Below, in pieces: positions 27,737-35,443 of a stretch of 56,724 bases of DNA; the first letter of the stretch is position 1; the number at the start of each line of letters is the position of its first letter. The translations under genes were made by a program, and so were the position numbers. The stretch is taken from NCBI GenBank assembly GCA_016290175.1, contig JAEETD010000012.1:1-56724 (forward strand). The letters are read 5' to 3'. This DNA is from Prevotella sp. (GTDB lineage: Bacteria; Bacteroidota; Bacteroidia; Bacteroidales; Bacteroidaceae). Under the pieces are notes generated by a model. It did no database searches and was not told the origin of the DNA. It saw nothing but the letters and a program-made list of their open reading frames with translations.

Positions 27737-30700
27737 TTATCTGATGATGACGGTCTCAGAGTCAAAGTTACGACCACCTTGCATCTTAACGATGTAGGCA
27801 CCTGGACGCACGCCAAGACGCTTAACTTCACGACGGATATCACCACGACGACATTCCATTGAGCCGACATGAACGCCTCCGACAGTATACACTTCGCAAG
27901 TCACTAAAACATCTGCCGATAACGTACCGACACCCAGAGTCGGATCATCGGTAATACTAATCACACCCGTCTTTTCAGCCATCGCCGTCGTATTCCAATA
28001 AAGGCCAGCGGGCAATGCCGGCAAGTCATATTTGGGCGTACCAGAGAAGGTGCGTGTAACATCCCAAAGTGTAAAGGAATCTCCCTTCTTGGGCGTATAG
28101 CCCCCGAGCAATGACACCTTCACCGTTCCATTCATTGTGAGGAACGTGGGGAATAGCTGTGAATAGACGTCATGATCCTGTATTTGGAAGTTCAGCACAG
28201 CACCGTCCTTGACATTGACGGCTGCAGTGGTCTTGAGTGTGCCAGGCATTCTGGAGAAGTCAATTGGGTTCTCACATTCAAAGGTTGCCTCGGTACCATT
28301 TTCCATCGTTAGTGAAGCAATAAGGCCACTGCCAGCCAATGAAGATGTTCCCTTCAAAGTGATTGACGAGGGGAAAAAAGCCTTATTACCGTCTCCATAG
28401 AACACCAACTGTCCATCTTCCATTGTGAGAGCCTTTCTGATGGCTCCTGCAACTGCACAGTACATTTGTCCACTGCCCTTCTTCACGATAGGCGCATCGC
28501 TGCTGAAGGTCACTCTGATATCGTCGTTCAGGCCACCGATGGTATAAGTACCACTACCGCCAAGGGTTCCGGTACCCGTGACAACACCGATAGCCATATT
28601 TTTACCATTATTATCGAAAACGACGCCACCATTAATCTTCAGTGTAGCTTTGGGGAGACCGTACGTATTGTCAAAGAGGAAACTGTCATCATATTTATCA
28701 GTGCTATAGGTATTTGCCGTCACCGTACCTTCAAAGGCACTCCAGTTACCCTGGAAATAACCTCGTACACTGGTGGCATATACGTTGAAGATGCCCTCTC
28801 CGGACAACGTTCCCTTATAATTACAACGGGAATCAGCATAGAACGTGCCCGTACAGCCTTCCGACACCACGAAGTTCGCATTATTGGTTGAGTAGCTGTA
28901 AATATTCACGTTGTCTTTCAGCGTACCATTCTGGAACTCCACAGTGGTAGGAAGCGATTTGACAGCATTGCCGTTCTCAGTAGCTTGTATCGTTCCTTGT
29001 TCGATGACCAGTTTCTTGACACTTAAGTTAACCGGAGTGTTCAACGTACCATTTCCTGCTTTAGTAAGCGTCTGACTGGAGCCAGTAATCGTCCCCGACT
29101 GGGTAAACGTCTTGCTCGCACTGACGGTGATGACAGCCCCGCCCTCACCTATGCTTATGGGCTGGTCGCCAGTCATTGTCTCGGCAATTGACAGTTTAGC
29201 GCCGTTCTCTATAGTAATAATCTTCTTGACATCTCCCAACGCGCCATATTCGGTACCCACATTATTGGCCAGGGAACTGACTGTAAGCGTACCACCCTTG
29301 ATAACCGTATTACCCATATGATTCACGTTCTTGAGGGTCAGACCGCCTGCCCCTTGTTTGGTCAGGGTGGGTTCGCCTCTGAGGCTGTCACCGGACAACG
29401 TAAACGATTTAGTTTCATTATCAAACAGAATACGCTCAGGAGCCACGTTGCCGGAAACAGTAATCGCAGTTTGCTGAGCCTGATCATTGAACACCACACT
29501 GCTACCTGGTACGAAAACAGAACCAGCACCCTTTGCATCAGCAAAATTAGCGGTGGCATCCGTGTTCCATTTTCCGTCGACAGATCCTGTCCAGGTCAGT
29601 TCCTTAGCATCATAATCCACGATGGTAAGATATAGCTTGCCCCCCTCATGACTCAGGGTTGCCTTCTTACCATTCAAGCCTTCAATGACAATATCACTGA
29701 CATTACCAGTCAGTGTCACAACCTCGCCCAACTGATACTTTCCTGCTGCCGGGTTGCCCTGAATGCAGAAGACAGGCGTATCATAGGAAGGTCCCCCACC
29801 CTTGGGCCATTGTTTCTTTTCAACGACAAGTGTAGTGACATTGATTTTGTCGTTCTCACCGTCATTCATGTCAAAGACAATACGGGAACCGAAGCCTAAC
29901 GACAGTTCACCAACCGTGACAGTACCCACCTTACCCTCACCACCGGGCAGGATCGTCGCATTATAATCGGCTTGAATACCTTTCGGGAAACTGCCGCTGG
30001 AGATCAATGTCGTATGACGGTTGAGCCAGACGCGGCTGTTCTGCATGGTACCGTCGAACTGAAGTGTACCTGCCCAGACATCCGTCGGACCGCTGTAGGT
30101 CTCCGTCACCTTTGGCAGCACCAGCATACCGTCGCCCTGTTTCACCAGACGCATCTCACCTGCGAAAGCACCGCCTGTCAGCGTATGGGTATAATAGTCA
30201 TACTTGATGACAGGGTTGGTGGTAGAGGTACTGTTCGTACCCTGCACCCATGATGGCGCATTGTCTATATATATATAAGGTGTAGCACCATTGGTCACGT
30301 TGACCGTCATATCGCCGGTCTCACAGGTAATGATCTGTTCATCCTTATTGGAGATGGTACCGCCATTGGCTATTTCCGTCCTTCCTGTCATCGTCAAAGC
30401 AGGGGGGGCCATCGTGATACCCTCCAGTTCCCCGACAAAGTAGCTCACATGCGGCGGCTGGTTATAGCCGCACATCTGCCATACCATCGCATTACGATAC
30501 TGGTGGTCGTGCCAAAGTGTATAGTTACGCCACTTGGTTTCGGTGGTCGTAGTGTAAATTCGGATAATGTTATTGGCAGTACGCATGATGACTTCCTCAC
30601 GCCAGTCGCCAAAGAGATCGCCCTGATAACAGGGTGTACCCTTTGTATCGTTATTGGTCATCGATCCTGTCAGCGTAGCTATCAGACCTTTGCCATATTT

Positions 30701-32236
30701 ATAGATACCACCAGCCGTATTCTTGCCGTTAGTATAGTTGAACGACTCATCGCAGAGGTCACCATCCCAGTAGATACGCATATTATCAGTACAACCAGAC
30801 TTCGACAGTCCGTCGATATGCTGATTGGTGACACAACTGATGGGATTATCATGTGCCGAGAAAGCCATTGCACCAGGATAGTCGTTGCAGAAGTTGGCAG
30901 CCATACCACGTCCGTCATCATCGCTACCAGTCATCCGGTAACGGATCTTTGAGGTAGTGGCATCACGGTAGCAGTTAGCAGGTCGGTCTTCATTACAGGT
31001 AAAGATCTCCTGTCCCCAGGAATAGGGGTCGAAATCGCCATGATGCTGGGCATCACCATGACCAAGACCGGTGGTCGAAAGGCCTTTGCCATTATCATCA
31101 ATGACCATCGAGCCGAAGCATATCTCATCACGTCCGTCCCAGTCGACATCGGCAATGGCATAATTGTGATAGCCCTGTCCGTAATAGGGTGAGCTGCTGT
31201 CATTACAATTCCAGCGCCAGCGTTCCGTCAGTTGGTGCGTTGCAGGATCCACATCATAGGCAATCATCTTATGACGGGTATAGATTCCACGCGCCAGGAA
31301 GATGCTCGGTTTACGGCCATCCAGATAGGGAGCACCGAAGAAATGCTTCGTCGACCGATGACCATAACCATCTCCCCACGCCTTTTCCAAGTCGGTTTCA
31401 CCCGATTCCAGACGCTTCAAGGGATAGTTCATCACCTGATAGGGCTTGCCAGTCTCACCATTCATATAGACCAAAAACTCAGAGCCCTCATGTACAAACC
31501 ACTGACCGCTGGCAGTAGCTGCGAGATAATTCTTCGTCTGGTCACCTACTACATATTCCGTTCCGTCGGCCATGTGGATGATGGTCCCGTCTGCTGCACG
31601 CATCACGGCTTCGGCCTTACCGTCCTGATCCCAGTCATAGGCTACGATATTCTGCTCATTATTCTGGAAGTCTGCCATATTCGGCCCAAGGTCAATCCAC
31701 CATAACCGTTTACCATTGAGTTTATAGCATTCTATAATGAAATATTCGCCTTGATAGCCCGATTTCTGATATGAGGTCTCATACCAGCTCAGATTATCAA
31801 ACTTCAAAAGGATCTCGAGTTCACCGTCGCCGTCCACATCGGCACAACAGGCATCATTGGGAACGTAGACAGACTTCAGATTTCCATGATCCATCTTTAT
31901 TTCCAACCAGTTGTTTGCCAATGGCGCTACCGATTTGCTTTGTGTCTGCTCTTTACCGCGCACAACAGCACTCACCGTATATTGACTATTGGCAGTTCCC
32001 TCGCTGTCGGTATAGTTGGAGACAGTCAGATTCTCTGCTATCTTTTTCCCGTCGCGATAGAGGTTATAAGTCACATCATAGTACTCTTCACCATAAATGC
32101 GCCAGGAGCAATAGACACCACCTTGAACCTTCACAGCCACAACACCACGGTCCAACCGGTCAGTCACTCGCTGTGCACGCAGACCCACTACCATCAGGCC
32201 TGTGAAAACAGCCAACAAGAATATCCTTTTCATCAT
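27737..32236 (-). CDS. Rhamnogalacturonan lyase (PL11) fused to a long beta-helix with T9SS tail
   Basis: At 1499 residues this is about twice the usual PL11 length. Residues about 23-603 are the lyase: LDRGVVAV, ADVDGDGELEILLKFD, LWWIDLG, YDWDQDGKAE, ADVDWDGRDE, LGHGDAQHHGD, GDLFGDWREEV and YNQPPHVSYF. From about 615 to 1400 the protein carries autotransporter-associated beta-strand repeats of the PATR type, with the recurring signature LxKxGxGxLxL (RLVKQGDGMLVL, LTKQGAGGLTL, TLTKAGNGTL) followed by GGTLxV turns. Such regions fold as right-handed beta-helices. The end (LGVRPGAYIVKMQGG) is a T9SS-like tail. The beta-helix could project the lyase from the surface or bind polysaccharide; both are inference. 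The start ATG at 32236 lies behind a promoter carrying the 37-base motif shared with the GH2 and SusC promoters. Confidence 0.9.
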   Translation of the reverse strand: MMKRIFLLAVFTGLMVVGLRAQRVTDRLDRGVVAVKVQGGVYCSWRIYGEEYYDVTYNLYRDGKKIAENLTVSNYTDSEGTANSQYTVSAVVRGKEQTQSKSVAPLANNWLEIKMDHGNLKSVYVPNDACCADVDGDGELEILLKFDNLSWYETSYQKSGYQGEYFIIECYKLNGKRLWWIDLGPNMADFQNNEQNIVAYDWDQDGKAEAVMRAADGTIIHMADGTEYVVGDQTKNYLAATASGQWFVHEGSEFLVYMNGETGKPYQVMNYPLKRLESGETDLEKAWGDGYGHRSTKHFFGAPYLDGRKPSIFLARGIYTRHKMIAYDVDPATHQLTERWRWNCNDSSSPYYGQGYHNYAIADVDWDGRDEICFGSMVIDDNGKGLSTTGLGHGDAQHHGDFDPYSWGQEIFTCNEDRPANCYRDATTSKIRYRMTGSDDDGRGMAANFCNDYPGAMAFSAHDNPISCVTNQHIDGLSKSGCTDNMRIYWDGDLCDESFNYTNGKNTAGGIYKYGKGLIATLTGSMTNNDTKGTPCYQGDLFGDWREEVIMRTANNIIRIYTTTTETKWRNYTLWHDHQYRNAMVWQMCGYNQPPHVSYFVGELEGITMAPPALTMTGRTEIANGGTISNKDEQIITCETGDMTVNVTNGATPYIYIDNAPSWVQGTNSTSTTNPVIKYDYYTHTLTGGAFAGEMRLVKQGDGMLVLPKVTETYSGPTDVWAGTLQFDGTMQNSRVWLNRHTTLISSGSFPKGIQADYNATILPGGEGKVGTVTVGELSLGFGSRIVFDMNDGENDKINVTTLVVEKKQWPKGGGPSYDTPVFCIQGNPAAGKYQLGEVVTLTGNVSDIVIEGLNGKKATLSHEGGKLYLTIVDYDAKELTWTGSVDGKWNTDATANFADAKGAGSVFVPGSSVVFNDQAQQTAITVSGNVAPERILFDNETKSFTLSGDSLRGEPTLTKQGAGGLTLKNVNHMGNTVIKGGTLTVSSLANNVGTEYGALGDVKKIITIENGAKLSIAETMTGDQPISIGEGGAVITVSASKTFTQSGTITGSSQTLTKAGNGTLNTPVNLSVKKLVIEQGTIQATENGNAVKSLPTTVEFQNGTLKDNVNIYSYSTNNANFVVSEGCTGTFYADSRCNYKGTLSGEGIFNVYATSVRGYFQGNWSAFEGTVTANTYSTDKYDDSFLFDNTYGLPKATLKINGGVVFDNNGKNMAIGVVTGTGTLGGSGTYTIGGLNDDIRVTFSSDAPIVKKGSGQMYCAVAGAIRKALTMEDGQLVFYGDGNKAFFPSSITLKGTSSLAGSGLIASLTMENGTEATFECENPIDFSRMPGTLKTTAAVNVKDGAVLNFQIQDHDVYSQLFPTFLTMNGTVKVSLLGGYTPKKGDSFTLWDVTRTFSGTPKYDLPALPAGLYWNTTAMAEKTGVISITDDPTLGVGTLSADVLVTCEVYTVGGVHVGSMECRRGDIRREVKRLGVRPGAYIVKMQGGRNFDSETVIIR

Positions 32237-32265
32237 TGTAGAGACAGTTTCTTATTATCCGGCTG

Positions 32266-32332
32266 CAAAATTACGAACAATATCGTTTGAAATCCCGCAT
32301 ATTTTGATTTTTAGACCTTATTTTTTGATAAT
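32266..32332 (-). promoter_or_regulatory. Activator-type promoter of the PL11-beta-helix gene: -7 box plus shared 37-base motif
   Basis: The -7 box TAATTTTG lies at 32273-32266 on the minus strand. No TTTG is found at the -33 position. Instead a 37-base motif fills 32332-32296, starting 23 bases upstream of the -7 edge. It contains two CAAAA half-sites 21 bases apart, at the same positions as in the promoters at 38441-38507 and 43987-44053. Confidence 0.7.
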
Positions 32333-32343
32333 TAGTGTTATAT

Positions 32344-32370
32344 TTTTCACTTTTCACTTTTCACTTTTCA
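32344..32370. repeat. Heptamer array TTTTCAC just upstream of a -7 box
   Basis: Three full TTTTCAC units and a fourth lacking its last base lie at 32344-32370, ten bases before the plus-strand -7 box at 32381. A change in unit number would move whatever serves as the -33 region by seven bases. Confidence 0.75.
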
Positions 32371-32380
32371 GTTCTTTTAT

Positions 32381-32388
32381 TATCTTTG
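32381..32388 (+). promoter_or_regulatory. Candidate -7 box for the small exported protein gene
   Basis: TATCTTTG matches the TAnnTTTG consensus, 42 bases before the ATG at 32431. The expected -33 TTTG is absent; that stretch is the TTTTCAC array. Confidence 0.55.
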
Positions 32389-32430
32389 CAGCCGGATAAC
32401 GATTCAAAACAACAAAAACTTATTATTTCA

Positions 32431-33075
32431 ATGAAGAAACTGGTTTTATTATCAACAATGCTATTGATGGTTGCTTTCAAGGCTGCCGCCCAGGAAGTGA
32501 CGCCACAACTGACCGTCTTCCCGGAGTTCCGACCCGCCACAGCCTATATGGCTGACGGCAAGAAACTTGCTATTCCCATGGCCAATATCTTCCTGAAGAA
32601 CAGCTCGTTGCTCTATATCAGCGGAGAACTCACCAAGGAGGCCAGCACCAAGAATCTCTTGCGTGTCGACTTTCCTGACCGCACATATTTCCGCATTGAC
32701 TCGGTGTTGGCCTATCCCGTCGACTCGGTAGGGACCAGCGTGCTCTACTGCGCCAAGGTGCTCGACCTCAAGGCTTATAAGCAGATGCTGGCCAACAACC
32801 AGAACATCACCAACCTCGATCTCAATGATCTCACTTCCATGAACGTGTTCCAATACACCACTATCGACCTTCAGGACGCGAAAGACATCCATTTCCCCGT
32901 CATCCCTCTCTATTATTATAAGATTAACGATCAGTTCGTCTTCGTTCACGAACGTCATCTTAAACGTTTCTTCGACAAAGAGAACCGCCGTCTGATGGAA
33001 TCGGTGATGAATCTTCCGGGTTTCAGCTGGACCGACGAAAAATTCCTCATCAAGATCCTGGAGGTCATCAAATAA
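32431..33075 (+). CDS. Small exported protein of unknown function
   Basis: I place the start at the ATG at 32431 (MKKLVLLSTM), giving 214 residues, because a clear signal peptide begins there and cleaves near KAAAQ (residue 21). The open frame extends 32 codons upstream through the repeat array and the -7 box, which is not coding. The mature protein has a mixed alpha/beta pattern, no cysteine motif for lipid attachment and no recognised domain; LYYYKINDQFVFVHERHLKR is a conspicuous aromatic stretch. It is transcribed divergently from the PL11-beta-helix gene, with a matching transcript start, and converges on the GH115 gene with only four bases between stop codons. A periplasmic accessory role in the same pathway is possible but unproven. 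Confidence 0.75.
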   Translation: MKKLVLLSTMLLMVAFKAAAQEVTPQLTVFPEFRPATAYMADGKKLAIPMANIFLKNSSLLYISGELTKEASTKNLLRVDFPDRTYFRIDSVLAYPVDSVGTSVLYCAKVLDLKAYKQMLANNQNITNLDLNDLTSMNVFQYTTIDLQDAKDIHFPVIPLYYYKINDQFVFVHERHLKRFFDKENRRLMESVMNLPGFSWTDEKFLIKILEVIK

Positions 33076-33079
33076 TCTG

Positions 33080-35443
33080 CTATCGCGATTTCAACTGCCA
33101 CTGATCCACTACGATATGTGGATCCAAGGCACGGATGGTCATTGTGTGACGACCAGCAGACAGATTGACGGGTAAATCACGGAGCGCTTGTCCGCGGAGT
33201 ACGTTCTGTTTCCATTCCTCTGAGCGGAATGGCTCTTTCAGACTGTAGACCGTCGGTTCACCGTCATCGATGCTGACACTATATCTCAGGTCGCCGTTAT
33301 CATTCGGCTGAGTCGGAATCAAGGCCGTCTGTAATTGATAGTCACCCGTTTTCTCCACCTCGAAACGATAAGTGAGCTTTCCGTCCTTCGGCACCGACAC
33401 CGCGTTCATCGAATGTCCTAACATCTGAATTATCTTCACACCCTCCGATGCCTCAGCATAGTCGCAGGCGTTTTTGAGTGGAGAGATGAGAACTGATAGT
33501 TTAGAGTTTGCTACCGCTCCACACTCTAGACTTGGCACGAGCGGTGCCCAGAAAACGGGCAGATCGCGCGGATGGTCATGCATGATGTATTTCCACTTGC
33601 CACCAGCCATCTCGTTGTTGTAATAGCTGGTCAACTTGTGAATCCGTTCGTAGGCCGCTTGGCTGCGGGTCACCGCTGCACGCATCTTGTCATCGTTGGC
33701 AAACATATCCTTCAACGTGCTGCCTGTAGCATGCTTCCGGGCACGCTGGGCTTCCAACATCTTCTCCACATGGGCAGCAGCAGCTTGAACGGGATACTTG
33801 ATGGCAGCAAAGTAGGCATCGGCCAGTTCTGGTCGCAAGGATTGGCCGATTTCCTCCACTTTTGCATCCAAAGCAGCAAAGCGTCCCTCAAACCAGTCAC
33901 ATTGTTCCTGGGTCCAGTCGCTGTTGCGCACCTGAGAGAATCCCCGGTCATAGAGTTTCTTGTCTACCTCCACCTGATTCCATCCCATGAACTCCGGACG
34001 CCGCATGCCGCAGAGCCGGTAGAACTCGTGCACCACGGGGAAGAGCCGTTTGCCGACCTCCTGACCGAACTCCCGACAAAGCCAGGCCTGATAGTGATCA
34101 TTCAATGTCTCACCCGAGACACAGTCGATGTTCCAGGCCATATCGAGAAAGAGTTCCAGGTCGTAGCCAGCCACCTTCGGATCATGCACGTTCACAATCC
34201 AAAGCCTGCGCACATTGTGGTCGTAGGCCTGACGCATCTCATTGTATATCAGTCCGGGCTGGGTGGTTGTCAGCCAAAGGTAGTCGTGCGGACGCCCCCA
34301 ATAGCTCAGGTGATAATACACACCGCCCCCACCCTGTCGTTGCTGTTCCTCAGCATTCGACAGACGGGTCATATAGCCATAGTTGTCGTCGCACCACATC
34401 AGCGTCACATAGTCGGGTACTCTCAGGCCCTTCTCATACAATTGCAGTACCTCCTTATAAGGCACGAACACCTGCATCTGCTTCTCTGGAGCGCCGATAT
34501 ACTTACGGAGCAGTTCTTGCTGGTCGTCAATCACCTGTTGCAGGCCATCGAATTTCTCCTGAGTGGTCTTATAACCCTCCATCGACCCGTCGTGGATGCC
34601 ACGCATGCCGATGGTGAACATATTGTCCCTCGACTTCCTTACTTCCTGCAATCGCTCAATCCAATACTGTTGCACCTGCTCGCGGTTAGTCTTATAGTTA
34701 AAGGCCCCGCGCTGTTTCACATCCCACTCATCTACATTGTTACGCAACAACGGCTCGCAATGCGAGGTACCGATCACAATACCACAGCTGTCGGCCATAG
34801 CCTTCGCCCCAGGAATCTTGAAAAAGGCGGTCGTGCCCGTATGCATGCCAGGCCAGATAGCGTTGGCGCGCAGACGCAGCAACAACTGGAATATCCTTTT
34901 ATAGGTTTTAGGTCCAATATGGCCAAAGTCCGAAGGCTCATAATTCAGATAACTCCACGGGCGTAGGCTCCAGTCCTCATCGTTGAGGAAGATGCCGCGA
35001 TAAGTCACACTCGGGCTTTGTTCCGTCACGAAATTCTCATCTACCGTCAGCCTCGTTTTCTTCTCAGGCACCACATCACCCCACCATACCCAAGGCGACA
35101 CACCCGCCATCCGCGACAATTCCAGCAGTCCGTAGGCCATACCCCGACCGTTATTGCCCTCAATGACGATCTTCCCTCCTTTGACAGATATCCGGAAGCC
35201 ATCCTCCGGCAGAGCGTGTGATTGTGTTACAATCACCTTCCCCTTACCAGCCGCCATGGGCTCTAACCCCGTCACCTGCCGCATATCGTCCTTCCACATC
35301 TCCAGGGCGATCTTCACCACCGGCTCCACCTTCTTAGGCACACTATATGTAATCGGCTGCTGCCCGTCGAACCACACTACCTCAGAAGAGGAAGTGAATA
35401 GTGAATAGTGAATAGTGAATAGTAAAAAGAGAATTCGTTTCAT
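33080..35443 (-). CDS. GH115 family alpha-glucuronidase
   Basis: The 787-residue protein belongs to GH115, whose members remove (4-O-methyl-)alpha-D-glucuronic acid from polysaccharides such as glucuronoxylan, and in some Bacteroides from arabinogalactan. Family signatures are strong: NGRGMAYGLLELSRMAGVSPW (about 95-115), SVTYRGIFLNDEDW (about 145-158), LRLRANAIWPGMH (about 188-200), GTSHCEPLLRNN, FTIGMRGIHDG, TLMWCDDNYGYM and YYHLSYWGRPHDYLWL. The C-terminal 130 residues form the GH115 beta-sandwich. The signal peptide is unusual: residues 8-17 (LFTIHYSLFT) are encoded by a heptamer array. The ATG overlaps the GH2 stop codon as ATGA (35440-35443). In a rhamnogalacturonan setting it probably removes glucuronic acid from arabinogalactan side chains. 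Confidence 0.92.
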   Translation of the reverse strand: MKRILFLLFTIHYSLFTSSSEVVWFDGQQPITYSVPKKVEPVVKIALEMWKDDMRQVTGLEPMAAGKGKVIVTQSHALPEDGFRISVKGGKIVIEGNNGRGMAYGLLELSRMAGVSPWVWWGDVVPEKKTRLTVDENFVTEQSPSVTYRGIFLNDEDWSLRPWSYLNYEPSDFGHIGPKTYKRIFQLLLRLRANAIWPGMHTGTTAFFKIPGAKAMADSCGIVIGTSHCEPLLRNNVDEWDVKQRGAFNYKTNREQVQQYWIERLQEVRKSRDNMFTIGMRGIHDGSMEGYKTTQEKFDGLQQVIDDQQELLRKYIGAPEKQMQVFVPYKEVLQLYEKGLRVPDYVTLMWCDDNYGYMTRLSNAEEQQRQGGGGVYYHLSYWGRPHDYLWLTTTQPGLIYNEMRQAYDHNVRRLWIVNVHDPKVAGYDLELFLDMAWNIDCVSGETLNDHYQAWLCREFGQEVGKRLFPVVHEFYRLCGMRRPEFMGWNQVEVDKKLYDRGFSQVRNSDWTQEQCDWFEGRFAALDAKVEEIGQSLRPELADAYFAAIKYPVQAAAAHVEKMLEAQRARKHATGSTLKDMFANDDKMRAAVTRSQAAYERIHKLTSYYNNEMAGGKWKYIMHDHPRDLPVFWAPLVPSLECGAVANSKLSVLISPLKNACDYAEASEGVKIIQMLGHSMNAVSVPKDGKLTYRFEVEKTGDYQLQTALIPTQPNDNGDLRYSVSIDDGEPTVYSLKEPFRSEEWKQNVLRGQALRDLPVNLSAGRHTMTIRALDPHIVVDQWQLKSR
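35393..35423. repeat. Heptamer array AGTGAAT (4.4 units) inside the GH115 signal peptide
   Basis: Four perfect AGTGAAT units at 35393-35420 are followed by AGT. On the coding strand they read as ATTCACT units encoding part of the signal peptide. Loss or gain of one unit would shift the reading frame. Confidence 0.9.

Larger units (their letters stand above)
32255..32399. repeat. 15-bp inverted repeat marking the two divergent transcript starts
   Basis: The sequence TTTGCAGCCGGATAA occurs on the plus strand at 32385-32399 and, identically, on the minus strand at 32269-32255. In each case TTTG is the end of the -7 box, so the two divergent transcripts would begin with the same leader sequence. 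Confidence 0.8.

Noticed and set aside
32335..32430. N-terminal extension of the small exported protein to 246 residues
   Set aside because: It would translate the heptamer array and the -7 box; a normal signal peptide begins at the ATG at 32431.
33572..34966. A 464-codon plus-strand open frame opposite GH115
   Set aside because: GH115 motifs on the minus strand are continuous over the same DNA; the plus-strand product has no recognisable domain or start context.
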